The notes beneath the pieces were generated by a model, which was not told the DNA's origin, did no database searches, and was given only the letters and a program-made list of their open reading frames with translations. A program made the position numbers and the translations under genes. Source: Omphalotus guepiniiformis (Eukaryota > Basidiomycota > Agaricomycetes > Agaricales > Omphalotaceae). From it: a stretch of 64,000 bases of DNA. The stretch spans positions 1,674,001-1,738,000 of the forward strand of contig JAQOOI010000079.1 of the NCBI GenBank assembly GCA_028554645.1. The letters are read 5' to 3'. This document shows positions 35,414-46,116 of the stretch, piece after piece (position 1 is the first letter of the stretch; every line of letters starts with the position of its first letter).

Positions 35414-38400
35414 CCAAATGCTATAGTTTTCATGATACCCGGGTAAGTTGATATCTACCGGCTGTTCTCTACCTAGGAGACTGACTATTGATCTCGTTCC
35501 GCAACTCTATTGATATAAACGATGTATTCACTACCTTTAGTTCGAGCGATGGGTACATTATTTCTTTCGTGTGTCCCGCAATTCCCTTCACCCCCACAAT
35601 ATCAACACATTACACTCTCTAATCACGAGAACCCGATGTATATTACATTCCTGCACCATCCGCATTCATTCGAACCAACTACTTGTGCGCATTTTTTCCG
35701 CGTTCGTTCCGGAGGCTGAACTTTGGAGTGAGATCGAATGGGGTTCTATCTCTCCCCATTCGTTACCCTTCTTGTTCCGGCACGCTCAGCCTCCTGCCTG
35801 TGATTAGTTTGCATTTCATTAAGTCAGACTCGGATATGCAGAAGGAGAAGGAAAAAAAAGCTGTATTGCGCGCGATGCACATGGCTCTATCCCTTCTGTC
35901 GTTTGGCATCTTGGTTAAATTTTGGAAGCGCTGGTGCTTCCTTGATATACAATCAATTACGGGGGTTCTTGGTTGCCTTGTATTTCCTTTCTTTTGGGTC
36001 TTTTCAGGCCGTCGGGATGAACGAGATATCGCGAGGACGCCATTTTTTCTGGCATTTGATTGATTCAGGGCGCGCATATGTTTTTCCCTTCTTCTTCTTT
36101 CACCCCTCAGTGTCTCTGGCAGACTAAGCATCTGAGCACGTTTGTTGTTGCCCTCCGGCTTGACGCCGTCTGTATTCATGTTCCCCTTCTCCATCTTTCC
36201 CCCCTCCTTTTAGAATCTTCCATTATACATATCAACGTTCAATGTGGTTCTGTTCATTACATGCCTCATTCAATCTTTCTGTTTTTGTCCACGTCTCGTC
36301 TGTTACCTAACTCTTCTTCCTTGTGCCTTTGAGCAGAATCGTCTTATGTACCCCATCCGACCATTCTATCCCATCATGATCGTCACCGTCGACACTGTTC
36401 ATATATACATACATACATTCATCTCACGTCCTCACGTCAACCGTTATCTCGCTGTGTTATAAAAGGTTTTTCTTGTACCTACTATCTACTACTCTGATTT
36501 TGAACGAACGATTCGTTTCTTACTGCATATATCTGAATTTATCATCTACGTGTAACGTCCTTTGGCCTGGCCTAACTCACATCCATACGGTATGGCTATA
36601 TCTTTTATAAATGACCCCCCCCCCTCCCCCCCCCCTCGCCTTCAATGTCCCGGTTTTCTTCGATTCTTGGTTCATGACAGTGTTCATGCGTGTACATAAG
36701 TCCCCTTTTTGTATAGGATATGCGCATATATGATACACATGGGTGGACGCCTTGAGTAACGTCTTTTCATCGAGTTTTGCGCAATTGTGTTCGAAGGTGA
36801 ATGGCGTTTTGGTTAGTTTCTGAGCGCTGAGCGCTGAGCCCGTACGTTAATTGGCCTTTGATTGACCCTGACAATGGCATAGGGGCCGGACTTCCGTCGA
36901 GGAATAGAAAGTACTAGTAACTTTAAGTATGTGTACTTACTACTCTTGGCATATCAGTGACTGGCCCGGGATCAGCATGATGGACCGACCACCATCTGTC
37001 GATGGTCATAGCCATCATGCGTTGTTTGGATGATTTCTTTGATGTACAGACTCACTCAGTGATGTATTTGTATCTGTACTATCTGTATCTACCGTTAGTC
37101 CCTTACGTGGGCCCTCTGCATAAGTAAGTAACTTAGTAAGTAACTCGAAGACGGACGGGAGTAGCTACAAACTGTAAACTTGACCACTTGATTCTGATCT
37201 ATCATCTGGGTTTCTGCCTTTGAAATTTGGAAATTGGTGCGGTGGCTTTGATGATCTTCAGACGATCATTCGAGTCTGTACTAGTGGGGGATTGTCACTG
37301 TACTGTACTGCCTTGTACTGTGTCACAGTATGTACGAAGTTCTGATTTCTGATTTCAAAAACCAAAGCTGTTGTGGTTTTGAATTCAAGCCTGAGTTATG
37401 TACTTACTTAGTTACTTATTGGGGTTTTCTCAGACTCAGACCGGGGGATTTCGATTTGCCATAAAATCGATGAATGATGAATGATGAATGATGATCTATC
37501 CTGAGCGCTCACTTTCTCCGGAGGATAGTAGAGGATAGTGGGGACTCGGAAGGATAACTTGAGAGGGGCCAGCGGGATTCGGAAAGGCTGAGCGCTGAGG
37601 AATCCGAGTCGCCGTAGTGTGTACCATTTACTGTAGTACACGTAGGATCGCTAACGCTGCTCCGACCCAAGTCGTATTCGCACTGCCCCCCGCGGAACGT
37701 TTGAACACTTCAACTTCAAGTTTTTCCCCGCCCTACTCGAACTTGAAGCTTCGTGATTCGTGATACCGTACCGATCCCCGAGTCCTAACACTGACACGAA
37801 CAATCGAAACGTCTGATTGTATCCTGTATCCTGAGGTACCTCCATAGCTCATTTAAAACCCCCACATTCTATCTATTCATCTATCTGTCTATCTGTATGA
37901 TGCAGGGGGTCTGTTATCGAAGAACTTGAAGCAAGTTCTACTAGTAGTAGTTGATGCTTACTAGGCCGCCCAGTCTGATTCACCTACCGTAGTACGTACG
38001 CTCTGTACCGTGACTAACAGTAGATAGGCATATGTATCTGTACCTAGGTGTACCTGTACCTCAGGTAACTTGAAGTAATCGCGATGAAGCTCAGACGCTC
38101 AGTCAGGCTGCTTAAAATCGCCGAATGATGATTAACATGATTCAATTGGCCCAAATGTGGTACGGCCTTAGCATACTTGAGGGGTATGTACAGTAGCGGT
38201 TGAATATGTATCATGATCAGAATACAATAAATGACCACGATTCACGATGAATTGAATGGAAATTAGATATTGAATCGAACGATCATGATGGAGCAACATA
38301 CTTACGCATGGCTACAGAATCAACAGACTCTACCCTACCCATCCCTCCTGTCACGCACCCCCGCACGGCGGCGGTGGGGAGCGGATTTACTTTGTTTTGT

Positions 38401-39729
38401 CAATGTAAGATGCTTGTTGGGTATTGGACCGCGTATGCATTGCATCGGCGCTAACCAATCGTAGGCGTTGAATGAGCGTCAGAGTCGGAATTGAATCATA
38501 CTTACCTGTAGTTACTAGTACTCTTAGTTACTACAATCAAAAGATTATCAGTCTATCAAACATGAAATATCTATATACTTTTTCAACGCCCGCGGCTACG
38601 ACGTAGGACTCCGACTAAAGACTCGGAGTGACTCGCTGAACATCATGATCACCAAATTGAAATATTGTCAGAGTTCATCATCTTTGTCTTGTTCTTCTCG
38701 CTTTCCTTCCCTTGCAAGTTGACTTCCCGAGGTAACGCTCGTCGTCGCTGAGAGCGGCGTTGATCTGGCGAGTATGTATGTATTCAAAATCACTGAGCTG
38801 TCGGTCATTTCTCCGGCTTCTCCCGATAGTGAGTAGGCGCTGAGTGACTAGTATGAAGAATTGATATCGATGAAGATAGCCGATGAACAGAAGGAATGCA
38901 GGTAAGTATTGCCTGGGTATTGCTCCATTTACGCGCCGGTTCCGAGTCCGAGGATGATATATCGACATTTATGGGAATCATGTCTGGGATGGTGTTTCCA
39001 GTGGGGTTTGCAAGATATATCAAAGACTTGTGGGAGTGAAACACGGTGAGCGAAGATGAGCGAAGGTTGGTTCGTTTGAGCCGCTACAGTTCTCACGAGA
39101 CATGGATTCTGCATCGCGTTGGTTCTGTAGGGCCTGAACATGAAATAGCAGAGTAAAGTCAGTTCCGATGAACTAAAATGCGCGATATCTTGTTGGCCTA
39201 CGACTCACTTGATAGTTTCAAGTCATACAGAACAAGCGCCAACCAAGGAGAAACTATTGTAAATGTATGTCAGCTATTGCATGTCAAACAGACCGACAAT
39301 ACCCCAACGTACATGTCGGTAGAGAACAGTAAAATTACACAGAGGTTTGGTGTCAAGAATGATGACATCCCCTTGGTGAGTAATCCATTACTCACCCATC
39401 CCATCCACGGACCACCATTTCGTCATTCGTCATCTTACTTAGGACAATATTTTCCCATCCCTTACGGGCGACTTACGGGTGATATTTCCGGTTTATCCGG
39501 TTTAAGTTTCTACTTTACTGAATTCCTGAATCCTATTTCTAAAATTCATTTTGATAAATCTAGTGAACACTCATCATACTCTCGTAGATGACTACGATGG
39601 TGAGCTGAGCTGAGTTTCGTGATGGGATGGGATGTTGGGTATGTTGTGATGGAAGGCAGTGTGTCCAAGGTGGGTCTGACCAACGAACCTGAGCTCGACT
39701 CGGATAGTTAGATCGAACGTGAAATAACA
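35414..39729. other. gene-poor interval after the MAP kinase
   Basis: About 4.3 kb of 3' flank and intergenic DNA. It includes a poly-C run near 36616-36637, CT-rich tracts and many short repeats of GTA/ACT words such as ACTTACTTAGTTACTT. Frames up to 143 codons overlap each other and lack family resemblance. Nothing else was identified. Confidence 0.5.
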
Positions 39730-39734
39730 GGAAG
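39730..39734. repeat. LTR-element target-site duplication, left
   Basis: GGAAG directly precedes the 5' LTR and recurs directly after the 3' LTR at 52768-52772. Five bases is the usual size for Copia-type integration. Confidence 0.85.
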
Positions 39735-39959
39735 TGTTGGAATGTCAATGACAAGTCGAAGTGCTTGATACCCGAGCCTTAGACCTACTGCTTTATTTCC
39801 ATTTCCGCTTCATTCTTGCTTTATCCTTGCTTTATTCTTTACTTGCTTTGTCTGTAGTTATTATATATGTAGTTAGAATTGCGAATGAAATACCCTGCGC
39901 GTTTGCCAGGGTCTCGTGCTTAAATCCCGAGTAGCGCTGTTGAAACCGCTATTCTAACA
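39735..39959 (+). repeat. 5' LTR (225 bp)
   Basis: Begins TGTTGGAATG and ends TTCTAACA. Base-by-base reading finds no difference from the 3' LTR. It contains a TATATATG stretch that could serve as a core promoter. Confidence 0.93.
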
Positions 39960-40172
39960 CAAACGCGCTAGCAACCCCTGATCTCTGCTTTTCTTTTGCA
40001 TCGCTGCCATTCTCGTTTTCGAGTCTTACGTGTCGAAAAGCCCTCACGACGACGAGGCAAGAAGAAAAAGTCCTTGTTTACATAAGGCAGTTGAGCTTGC
40101 TGACCCCACGACGACGAGGTGCAAGTACTTACATCATTTTCCAATATCTACATACCTCTGCTGGTGTCCACC

Positions 40173-40313
40173 ATGTCCTCTGATACCGTGTCCTCTGTGT
40201 CTTTCTCTCGGCTTAATAATTCAAATTATCCATCTTGGGCACTACGGATGGAAGCTATACTGGTTCGGAAAGGACTTTGGGCCGAAATTGTGGAGATTTT
40301 GATAAGCGAGAAG
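40173..40313 (+). pseudogene. Gag, N-terminal part (split by the KDZ insertion)
   Basis: The first 47 codons of a Copia-type Gag. The frame has the family opening FSRLNNSNYPSWALRMEAIL (compare the LNGxNYxxWKxRMEALL pattern) and VRKGLWAEIV. It runs into the target duplication and, two codons into the inserted transposon, meets a TAG. The frame resumes at 51727 in the same phase. The downstream half is listed separately. Upstream ATGs exist, but this one gives the family-like start. Confidence 0.85.
40306..40313. repeat. KDZ target-site duplication, left (GCGAGAAG)
   Basis: An 8-bp sequence inside gag, repeated at 51719-51726. Eight bases is the duplication size known for Zisupton/KDZ elements. 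Deleting one copy plus the element leaves the gag frame continuous. Confidence 0.9.
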
Positions 40314-40331
40314 GAGCCGTAGCCGTAACTA

Positions 40332-40415
40332 TGATATATCAATAGAACTGTAAAAGCAAAGTAGGGCGTGATATATCAGCTACTGTCCTCTGAGGCATGG
40401 TCAGGTTATATATCA
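40332..40415 (+). repeat. left subterminal palindrome triplet of the KDZ element
   Basis: TGATATATCA at 40332-40341 and 40369-40378, and the one-base variant TTATATATCA at 40406-40415. The spacing is exactly 37 bp both times. The outermost copy starts 18 nt from the element end. The right end mirrors this layout. Likely transposase-binding sites (inference). Confidence 0.85.
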
Positions 40416-40438
40416 CGGCTCACCAGTCGGGGTTCGGT

Positions 40439-40477
40439 TAGGATAGCTCAGCTAGGATAGCTCACTAGGATAGCTCA
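40439..40477 (+). repeat. three short repeats TAGGATAGCTCA
   Basis: TAGGATAGCTCA occurs at 40439, 40453 and 40466, just inside the left palindromes. No counterpart with the same sequence was found at the right end. Confidence 0.8.
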
Positions 40478-40676
40478 GCATGCACGGGTTCAGTTTAGCA
40501 TTTAGCGTTCACGGGGATACCCCATCAATCATCTGCTGCTTCTTTTTCCGTTTGTTCCCAGACCTTGCGCAAATGATCGATTGTTTGTTCCTTCCTTCTT
40601 CCGGGCTTCTATTCTGGACCCTGGTTCTCGGAATTGGCTTGTTTTCCACATCATCGGCTCATGTTTTCATATGTCA

Positions 40677-40818
40677 TCACCATCCGGTCTGCCCACCTTA
40701 CCACCGCCCGCCGTCTGCGTCACCCTTTCCTCATCCACTCCGGTCCGCTTACCCGAAACCCTCTTCTGTACTCACCATCTGGTCCGCGATACCACCCTTC
40801 ACTCACCATCCGGTCCGC
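40677..40818 (+). repeat. four copies of a CACCATCCGGTCCGC-like motif
   Basis: Copies with one to three changes lie at about 40677, 40734, 40772 and 40803 in the CT-rich left region of the KDZ element. A role is unknown. Confidence 0.7.
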
Positions 40819-41065
40819 AACCACCTCCATTCATTTTCCCTCCCCAAGTCTCGTCCTAGTTGTCTTCACCCCATGTACAGATTTCTTTCTCCTATGTACC
40901 CGTTTTTTTTTCTTCCTTTTTTTTCTTCTTTTTTTAAAGAGCTTCACGCTGAGTCAAATTTACCAAGACACTACATTAAATTGAACTGTACGGTATGAAT
41001 GTAACAAGATATATCAAAATACAGATGCAACAAAAAATGTGTTTCTAATACATGAGCGACACATA

Positions 41066-43165
41066 CTAAATCTTGGCACGTTTGGCCTTAGACGTCTCAC
41101 CATTTTCACCAGCTCCATCTCGCCCACGCTTTCCTGCGGCCTTCTTTGATTGTCCTTCAGAGCTCTCACCGACTTTATCCATTTCCCTGCGCTCAGCAAT
41201 GGTCATAGGTTCTCTTACTGTGGGTCTAACACGGCGTCGTCCCATTGATTGAGTAGAATTGGGATGGACATTCTCCTTTTCAGTGGGAGGGGCAAGTTTT
41301 TGGGTGACGGCAGAAGACTTTTTGGTAACAAGAGCTGGGGTCAACACGTCAACGTCCGGCACGTCGGAGGTAACAGAAGCCGAAGCAGTAGAAGGAAGGA
41401 CTGGAGTGTCAACAGGATTACGGAGCAACGGATCAATGTTGCTTTCGTCGAACGTGACGCTAGCACAAGAATCGGTAGCAGTAGCATCCGATGCAGGAGA
41501 GGGGTTGGGTGTAACAGCAGTCTGAAAAGGTTCAGCAGAAGGAGTCAGGCTGGCGCCTGGAGTTGACGCGGTATCGGAAGTCACTACCGAGGTCAGAGTA
41601 GTATTAGGAGTCACCACGAGAGGAGTCAACGCGGGCTCAGGAGTTACCGGGGTCAACGAGGGAGCGGGAGTTGTGGTGACAGACGAAGTGAGCTCAAGGT
41701 CAGGAGTAGAAGTCGGCACAGGAGGAGCGTCTAGATCAGAAATGGGATGCAGTTGATTGAGAGCAGGTGAGTTTAGCACAGGCTCGGACACCGGAGCAAG
41801 GGATTCACAGAGAGTAGAAGGGGGGACGAGAGATAGTGCATCGTTTGAATCCGATGGCTCATTGACGCTCATGCTCATTAACAAATCTTCTTCTCGAAGC
41901 GCGCGCAGCCTCTGTATTTCCGGAGCTATTACATCACGTTTAGATTTAGTTCCGCAGGAATAGTCCTTTCACGTACGATAGACCTTTGCCAAAAAATCCT
42001 TGAATGGCTTGACATGCGCTGCCTTGAAATCAGAAGTCGCTTTGCCATAATTCTTGCCATTGAATGTCTTGCCAGCATGCCAGCTACGAGAGAGAGTTCA
42101 TATGCAGTACAAATAATACATGAGACAAAAGGGCTTACGAGATAGTTCCGAGACGGCCTTTATTTGCAGGATCTGGGCCTCCGCCAATCAGTGTGAAATT
42201 CCAGCCTGTTTGAGCAGTGACCTCGTCAAAAAAGGCCTTGAGAACCGCAGGTAGCTGCTCGATGGCCCTTATGATGAGATATGAATGTTAATATAAGTAG
42301 ACCGTGATGATAAATGAACAAAGCCACATACTCAAGATATTGGGCAGACGTTGGGCCCTGTGCAAGGTCGACTTCCTCCGACTTCATTTGCTTCCGTCCC
42401 TTCACTTCTTCCTTCGCTTTCTCGATAGCGTCCTCCACCTCCTTCTTGATCTCATCGGTCTCCTGAGTGTACATCTCGCGAGTACACGCAAGGATAATCT
42501 TGAGAGTCTCAGCATGTGAGAGCTTCACCGGACCAGGCAGCTCCCTTGTAGTAGCTACTTCCAGACTCGATCTGTCTAGACCCAGCGCCTCAAGGCCAGC
42601 TTCACCAGGCATGGCTTGATCACCCTCGGAAGAAGTGTCCATAGCCTCCCGAGAACCCTTTCTGTGTATCTCAGCCTTCCGGGCAGCAATCTGAGCTTCT
42701 ACTACAGGCTTCACCCGAGTCTCATAGTATCGAGTCGAATATTCCTCATGGGGTTGTCGGACACGCGTTGGTTTCGCCTGCATCATGATCGACTTGAAGA
42801 TAGGAGCAGCTCGCGCCATCGAAGTTGGTGTTTGCCGTGATTTCTTATCAACATGAGATCGAAACCACGTTTTCAGCTGCTGTACCATAAGGTTAGCATC
42901 TATTAGCATACGTTCCAGCTTGCGGACTACTCACTGCTGTGCGATTCGTAATCTTATCGTCCAAGACTTGACGTACAGCGTCCTCGGTGGAATGTGTAGA
43001 GCGTTGAGCATCAGAAAGCGACTCAGGCCACTTCTCAAAGAATTTGCCCATGACTCTTGGCCAAAACTGATCAAGTCGAGAGTTGCCTTTTGCCTGAATG
43101 TAGCCCGCTGTCCAAGTGTGAAGGAAAGCCTTCTGTTCAGGCGAAGTCCAACCGGCCGGAGCCAT
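41066..43165 (-). CDS. KDZ companion gene A, hypothetical
   Basis: A multi-exon minus-strand gene starting at ATG 43165. The N-terminal block (GWTSPEQKAFLHTWTAGYIQ, FWPRVMGKFFEKWPE) is of a kind I recall from Agaricomycete hypothetical proteins. It is followed by LKTWFRSHVDKKSRQTPTS, a charged coiled-coil-like stretch (DEIKKEVEDAIEKAKEEVKG), a block with GWNFTLIGGGPDPANKGRLG and KPFKDFLAKVY, a long Thr/Pro/Ser-rich low-complexity tract, and a basic C-terminus with KKAAGKRGRDG and KAKRAKI, probably a nuclear-localisation signal. Introns are GT-AG; the one near 41930-41980 joins in frame with an AG acceptor two bases after the first AG. Function unknown; DNA-binding is a guess from the Trp-spaced N-terminus. 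Confidence 0.75.
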
Positions 43166-43325
43166 CTGAAAAGATTTTAGACTTTACATCAGTGGCCGTA
43201 CACTGAGTCACATACCACTACAGCGAGAAAAGTCAAAAGTCTAATAGTAAAACGGCAGGTAAACGGAACGGGACATCGACTGCGAAATGTGCCGAAATGC
43301 CGACACGAGAAACTGTACAGTACGC

Positions 43326-43332
43326 TATAAAA
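43326..43332 (+). promoter_or_regulatory. TATA box of companion gene B
   Basis: TATAAAA lies 55 nt before ATG 43381. Confidence 0.65.
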
Positions 43333-43380
43333 GCCCCGCAATCAATTTTCTAAAATCAGTTCATTATCCCCGTTTTCGTC

Positions 43381-43987
43381 ATGTCCCAGCAGCTTCAACT
43401 GACACTCACTCCGGAGCAGGCTGCTTTCATCCAGCAGTATATTCGTACATCTGGTACGTTTGTTCTTCCTGATATCTCGACCAACACTTAAATAAGTCAC
43501 TACAGCGAGTACTAGCCAAACCACCCCCTCTCTGAATGCGACCCCTCCACCCGGGCTGACGGCCCCGAACTTCAACAACACCACTAGCTCCAGTGCTCCC
43601 GTGGACAGTATTGTTGTTTGCAGTGCATGCCACCAGCCTGTATCTAAACGCAATGCGGAGACTATGGATGGTGAGGAACTACCCCCTGCGGAGATGCGCT
43701 GGTATACGGTGTGGGTAGGTCTTCGAGTAGGTTGGGTCAGAGGAAAGTAGGTATTTTCTTGCATCGTCCATCCTTACATTGTATTTTAACATTTTTCTTG
43801 CAGAACGAATGCTCTTCGACTCGTTGAGGGCATCCCGAACAACCGCTGGCGATACTATCCCACTGAGGCCGAGGCTCGTCAGGCGTATCTTGACCACCAC
43901 GCTCGTAACGAGACGCTGGTGGTCAATTTCGACCCCATGGGTCACTATCCAGCCTTAGGACCTGGTCTCGGCTGGCTGCGCCCTTAA
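43381..43987 (+). CDS. KDZ companion gene B, RNase H1 N-terminal/viroplasmin-like
   Basis: Three exons joined in frame encode about 165 residues. The N-terminus (MSQQLQLTLTPEQAAFIQQY) is followed by a Thr/Pro/Asn-rich linker and a CSAC-H segment. The C-terminal block WYTVWVGLRVGWVRGKTNAL, LVEGIPNNRWRYYPTEAEAR matches the pattern of the RNase H1 N-terminal domain (YxVxxGxxxGxxxxW...V.G.x.A.xKxFxxxxEA), a small fold that binds RNA-DNA hybrids and double-stranded RNA and also occurs in caulimovirus viroplasmin. There is no RNase H catalytic domain. A TATA box lies 55 nt upstream. The domain match is by pattern only. A role in handling nucleic acid during transposition is inference. Confidence 0.72.
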
Positions 43988-44037
43988 GATGTATGTTTGT
44001 TGGTGTACACTGCCTCCTTTCCCATTCGTGGTACAAT

Positions 44038-44157
44038 CGTTACTTCTCCCTCTTTTCATGTCGTGCTCGCTGTCTCGCTGTCTCCCCCACATCCTCGATC
44101 GTTACTTTAACCTCTTTTCATGTCGTGCTCGCTGTCTCGCTGTCTCCCCCACATCAT
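44038..44157 (+). repeat. tandem duplication, 62-bp period
   Basis: Two head-to-tail units beginning CGTTACTT at 44038 and 44100 and containing TCGTGCTCGCTGTCTCGCTG lie in the 3' flank of gene B. Confidence 0.85.
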
Positions 44158-44325
44158 TGTTGTATCGTAATCATGTTCTTGTCCGGTTGTTACACCAGAA
44201 CATTCTCTTGCTATCATTGTCGCTATCATGTTGTTATGTTGCGTCTTAAAATGTATCTACGAATTGATTTTAGTGCATTGTTTCAAATAAATGTGTGTTC
44301 ACAGATGCATAGATTTCAATTACAA

Positions 44326-45066
44326 CTACGACAACGATAAGGACAGCTCTTGGAAAGAATATCGACGAGCTTCGAAGTTCTTCTTAACATGAGACCATCC
44401 GCCTAAAAGTTCATCGCACACCACCTCCTCGAACCAACCGATGACACGCGAGATGGAGCTTGAGATAGACCGTACTCGATCGTATTCAGGACCGGCTCCA
44501 AAATGCTGAAGCACCTCACCACCATATCGTGTGCTACGACCTCGAAGTTTATCGAGTCGGTCTACAATGTCTTCCAAATCTGTCGTTGTTCGTTTGGGGC
44601 CCCTTTCAAGCTTGAGAAAATTTACGACGGTCGTTTCAAGATATTTGTGAGGAGAAGTGCTGACGAAGTTGTCAAAGTAAATTTTGAGATGTTCTGCGCG
44701 TTCCACATAGTAGAAACGACTATTCTTCCTCTTCTTTTCCCTGTAATATATTCAATGTTTATTCTCATGAAGCTTGGATAAGAATGAAAACCTACTGATC
44801 GCTTCCAGCTTGAGGGGCAAGTGAAAGTGGGCCCAATGGATCAGGACATCGAACAGTGTTCACCGGATGGCTCTTGCGATATTCTTTCCGTCGGCGTTCC
44901 CGAATGCCATCTAGACCATCTTTGTTTCTATATGTTGTACAAAGTCAGCCGACGGTTTGTAAGTTGTGCTCATATGACATTTGTACCTGTTATAGTAACG
45001 TCTGTCCTTTGCTCTCTTTGCTTCCAGCCTCTCCTCTGGTGTGCTATACAGTCGTGGACGCCCCAT
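44326..45066 (-). CDS. KDZ companion gene C, hypothetical basic protein
   Basis: Three exons on the minus strand. Exon 1 from ATG 45066 reads MGRPRLYSTPEERLEAKRAK and DRRYYNR, exon 2 continues DGIRERRRKEYRKSHPVNT, and exon 3 begins EKKRKNSRFYYVERAEHLKI and ends in a long alpha-helical region with an LSLSLS terminus. The N-terminus is strongly basic, with a GRPR core resembling an AT-hook. The last 126 codons form a mainly helical domain with a Leu-heptad-like LEDIVDRLDKLRGRSTRYG. I do not know the family. Its location inside the element and intact splice sites suggest a conserved cargo gene, possibly DNA-binding. Confidence 0.65.
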
Positions 45067-45477
45067 AGAGCCTCAATAGACTTGAGAGAAAGAGACGGAA
45101 CAAATAGTGCAAGTAAAGGTCGGAAGGAAGTAGTCGGGCAAAGGTATGTAGTTCAAGGTACTTGGGAAACCGTTAAGCAACTTCTGGCTGATACAGTGAT
45201 TTCGTCCGACTTTTACTCAACTCATTATTTCCTGATTGTATTAGTCCCTTTTGCCTTCAAGAAACTCCTATATCTTGTATTTCTATTTGGTCGACCGTCT
45301 GTAGTATGCAAAATGTGGATCGCACATCCAGGTAATGTCCCCTCACATCGTACTGAGACATGTTCGACACTTATATTGTTCATATTACATCTCAGCTTCG
45401 TATTTCTATCTCTTCTCGCATCTGTCCCATCTACTATTGCCTCAATCCAAGTATTTCCTAAGTGTGAAGCTCGCAAC

Positions 45478-45652
45478 TGTTGTAACTCTGTCACAGATCT
45501 AAGTGGAAATTCCCGTTACTTAGTCTATAACACATGCCGTAACCCTATGGACAGATAGCTCAGTGGTAGAGCATGTCTCCGGGTTAGACTATGTCCCGGG
45601 TTCAATCCCCGGTCCGTCCCTTTTCCTACTCCGAGGTCACAGTGGCTTAACA
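45478..45652 (+). repeat. tandem 175-bp repeat, unit 1
   Basis: Matches 45772-45946 base for base as far as I can read; the unit carries the tRNA-like sequence. The units are 294 bp apart. Confidence 0.9.
45549..45620 (+). tRNA. tRNA-like sequence, unit 1
   Basis: A 72-nt cloverleaf-like sequence. The acceptor strands are GGACAGA and TCCGTCC (one A-C mismatch), the D-arm is GCTC...GAGC, and the T-arm is CCGGG TTCAATC CCCGG. Box A (TAGCTCAGTGG) and box B (GGTTCAATCCC) are good. The anticodon arm is poor: TGTCT/AGACT with a loop CCGGGTT lacking U33, so no anticodon can be named with confidence (GGG by position). It is more likely a Pol III-type tRNA-derived sequence than a working tRNA. Confidence 0.55.
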
Positions 45653-45771
45653 TGGTAGCAGCAAACATGTGCCAACATAACCGGTATTCAACCCGAGTTG
45701 GCGGAGATTCAGGAGCATAAAGCGTGACATTCATGGACCAAAGTGGTCACGGGTATCCACTTATGGGGGTG

Positions 45772-45946
45772 TGTTGTAACTCTGTCACAGATCTAAGTGG
45801 AAATTCCCGTTACTTAGTCTATAACACATGCCGTAACCCTATGGACAGATAGCTCAGTGGTAGAGCATGTCTCCGGGTTAGACTATGTCCCGGGTTCAAT
45901 CCCCGGTCCGTCCCTTTTCCTACTCCGAGGTCACAGTGGCTTAACA
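45772..45946 (+). repeat. tandem 175-bp repeat, unit 2
   Basis: Second unit; see 45478-45652. It ends just before the upstream region of gene D. Confidence 0.9.
45843..45914 (+). tRNA. tRNA-like sequence, unit 2
   Basis: Same sequence as 45549-45620, including the weak anticodon arm. Confidence 0.55.
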
Positions 45947-46116
45947 GCAACCATGCCTGAAGTACAAACTGTGCACTGTGCCATGCTCATTATAGGTGAG
46001 TACTACTTATTGCATAGGCAAGAAATTACTAATTGATTGATCATCGTGTCCCAGCTAGAAGCCTCTTCCAGTTTTTGCCCTGCCTTCTTTTCGACCGTCA
46101 TCTAGTCCCCACCTTG

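Noticed and set aside
35763..36194. A 143-codon minus-strand frame after the MAP kinase
   Set aside because: Composition is low-complexity (Arg/Lys/Asn-rich) in a CT-rich 3' flank and no family is recognisable.
36616..36640. Poly-C run as a possible regulatory structure
   Set aside because: A simple homopolymer run in intergenic DNA; nothing around it supports a function.
39178..39591. A 137-codon plus-strand frame before the 5' LTR
   Set aside because: No motif, no splice support, and it lies in repetitive intergenic DNA.
39960..40172. tRNA primer-binding site of the LTR element
   Set aside because: The bases after the 5' LTR do not clearly complement a tRNA that I can name, so no site is claimed.
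44821..45558. A 245-codon plus-strand frame inside the KDZ element
   Set aside because: It lies mostly antisense to companion gene C and the upstream region; it has no family features, whereas the opposite strand joins in frame across introns.
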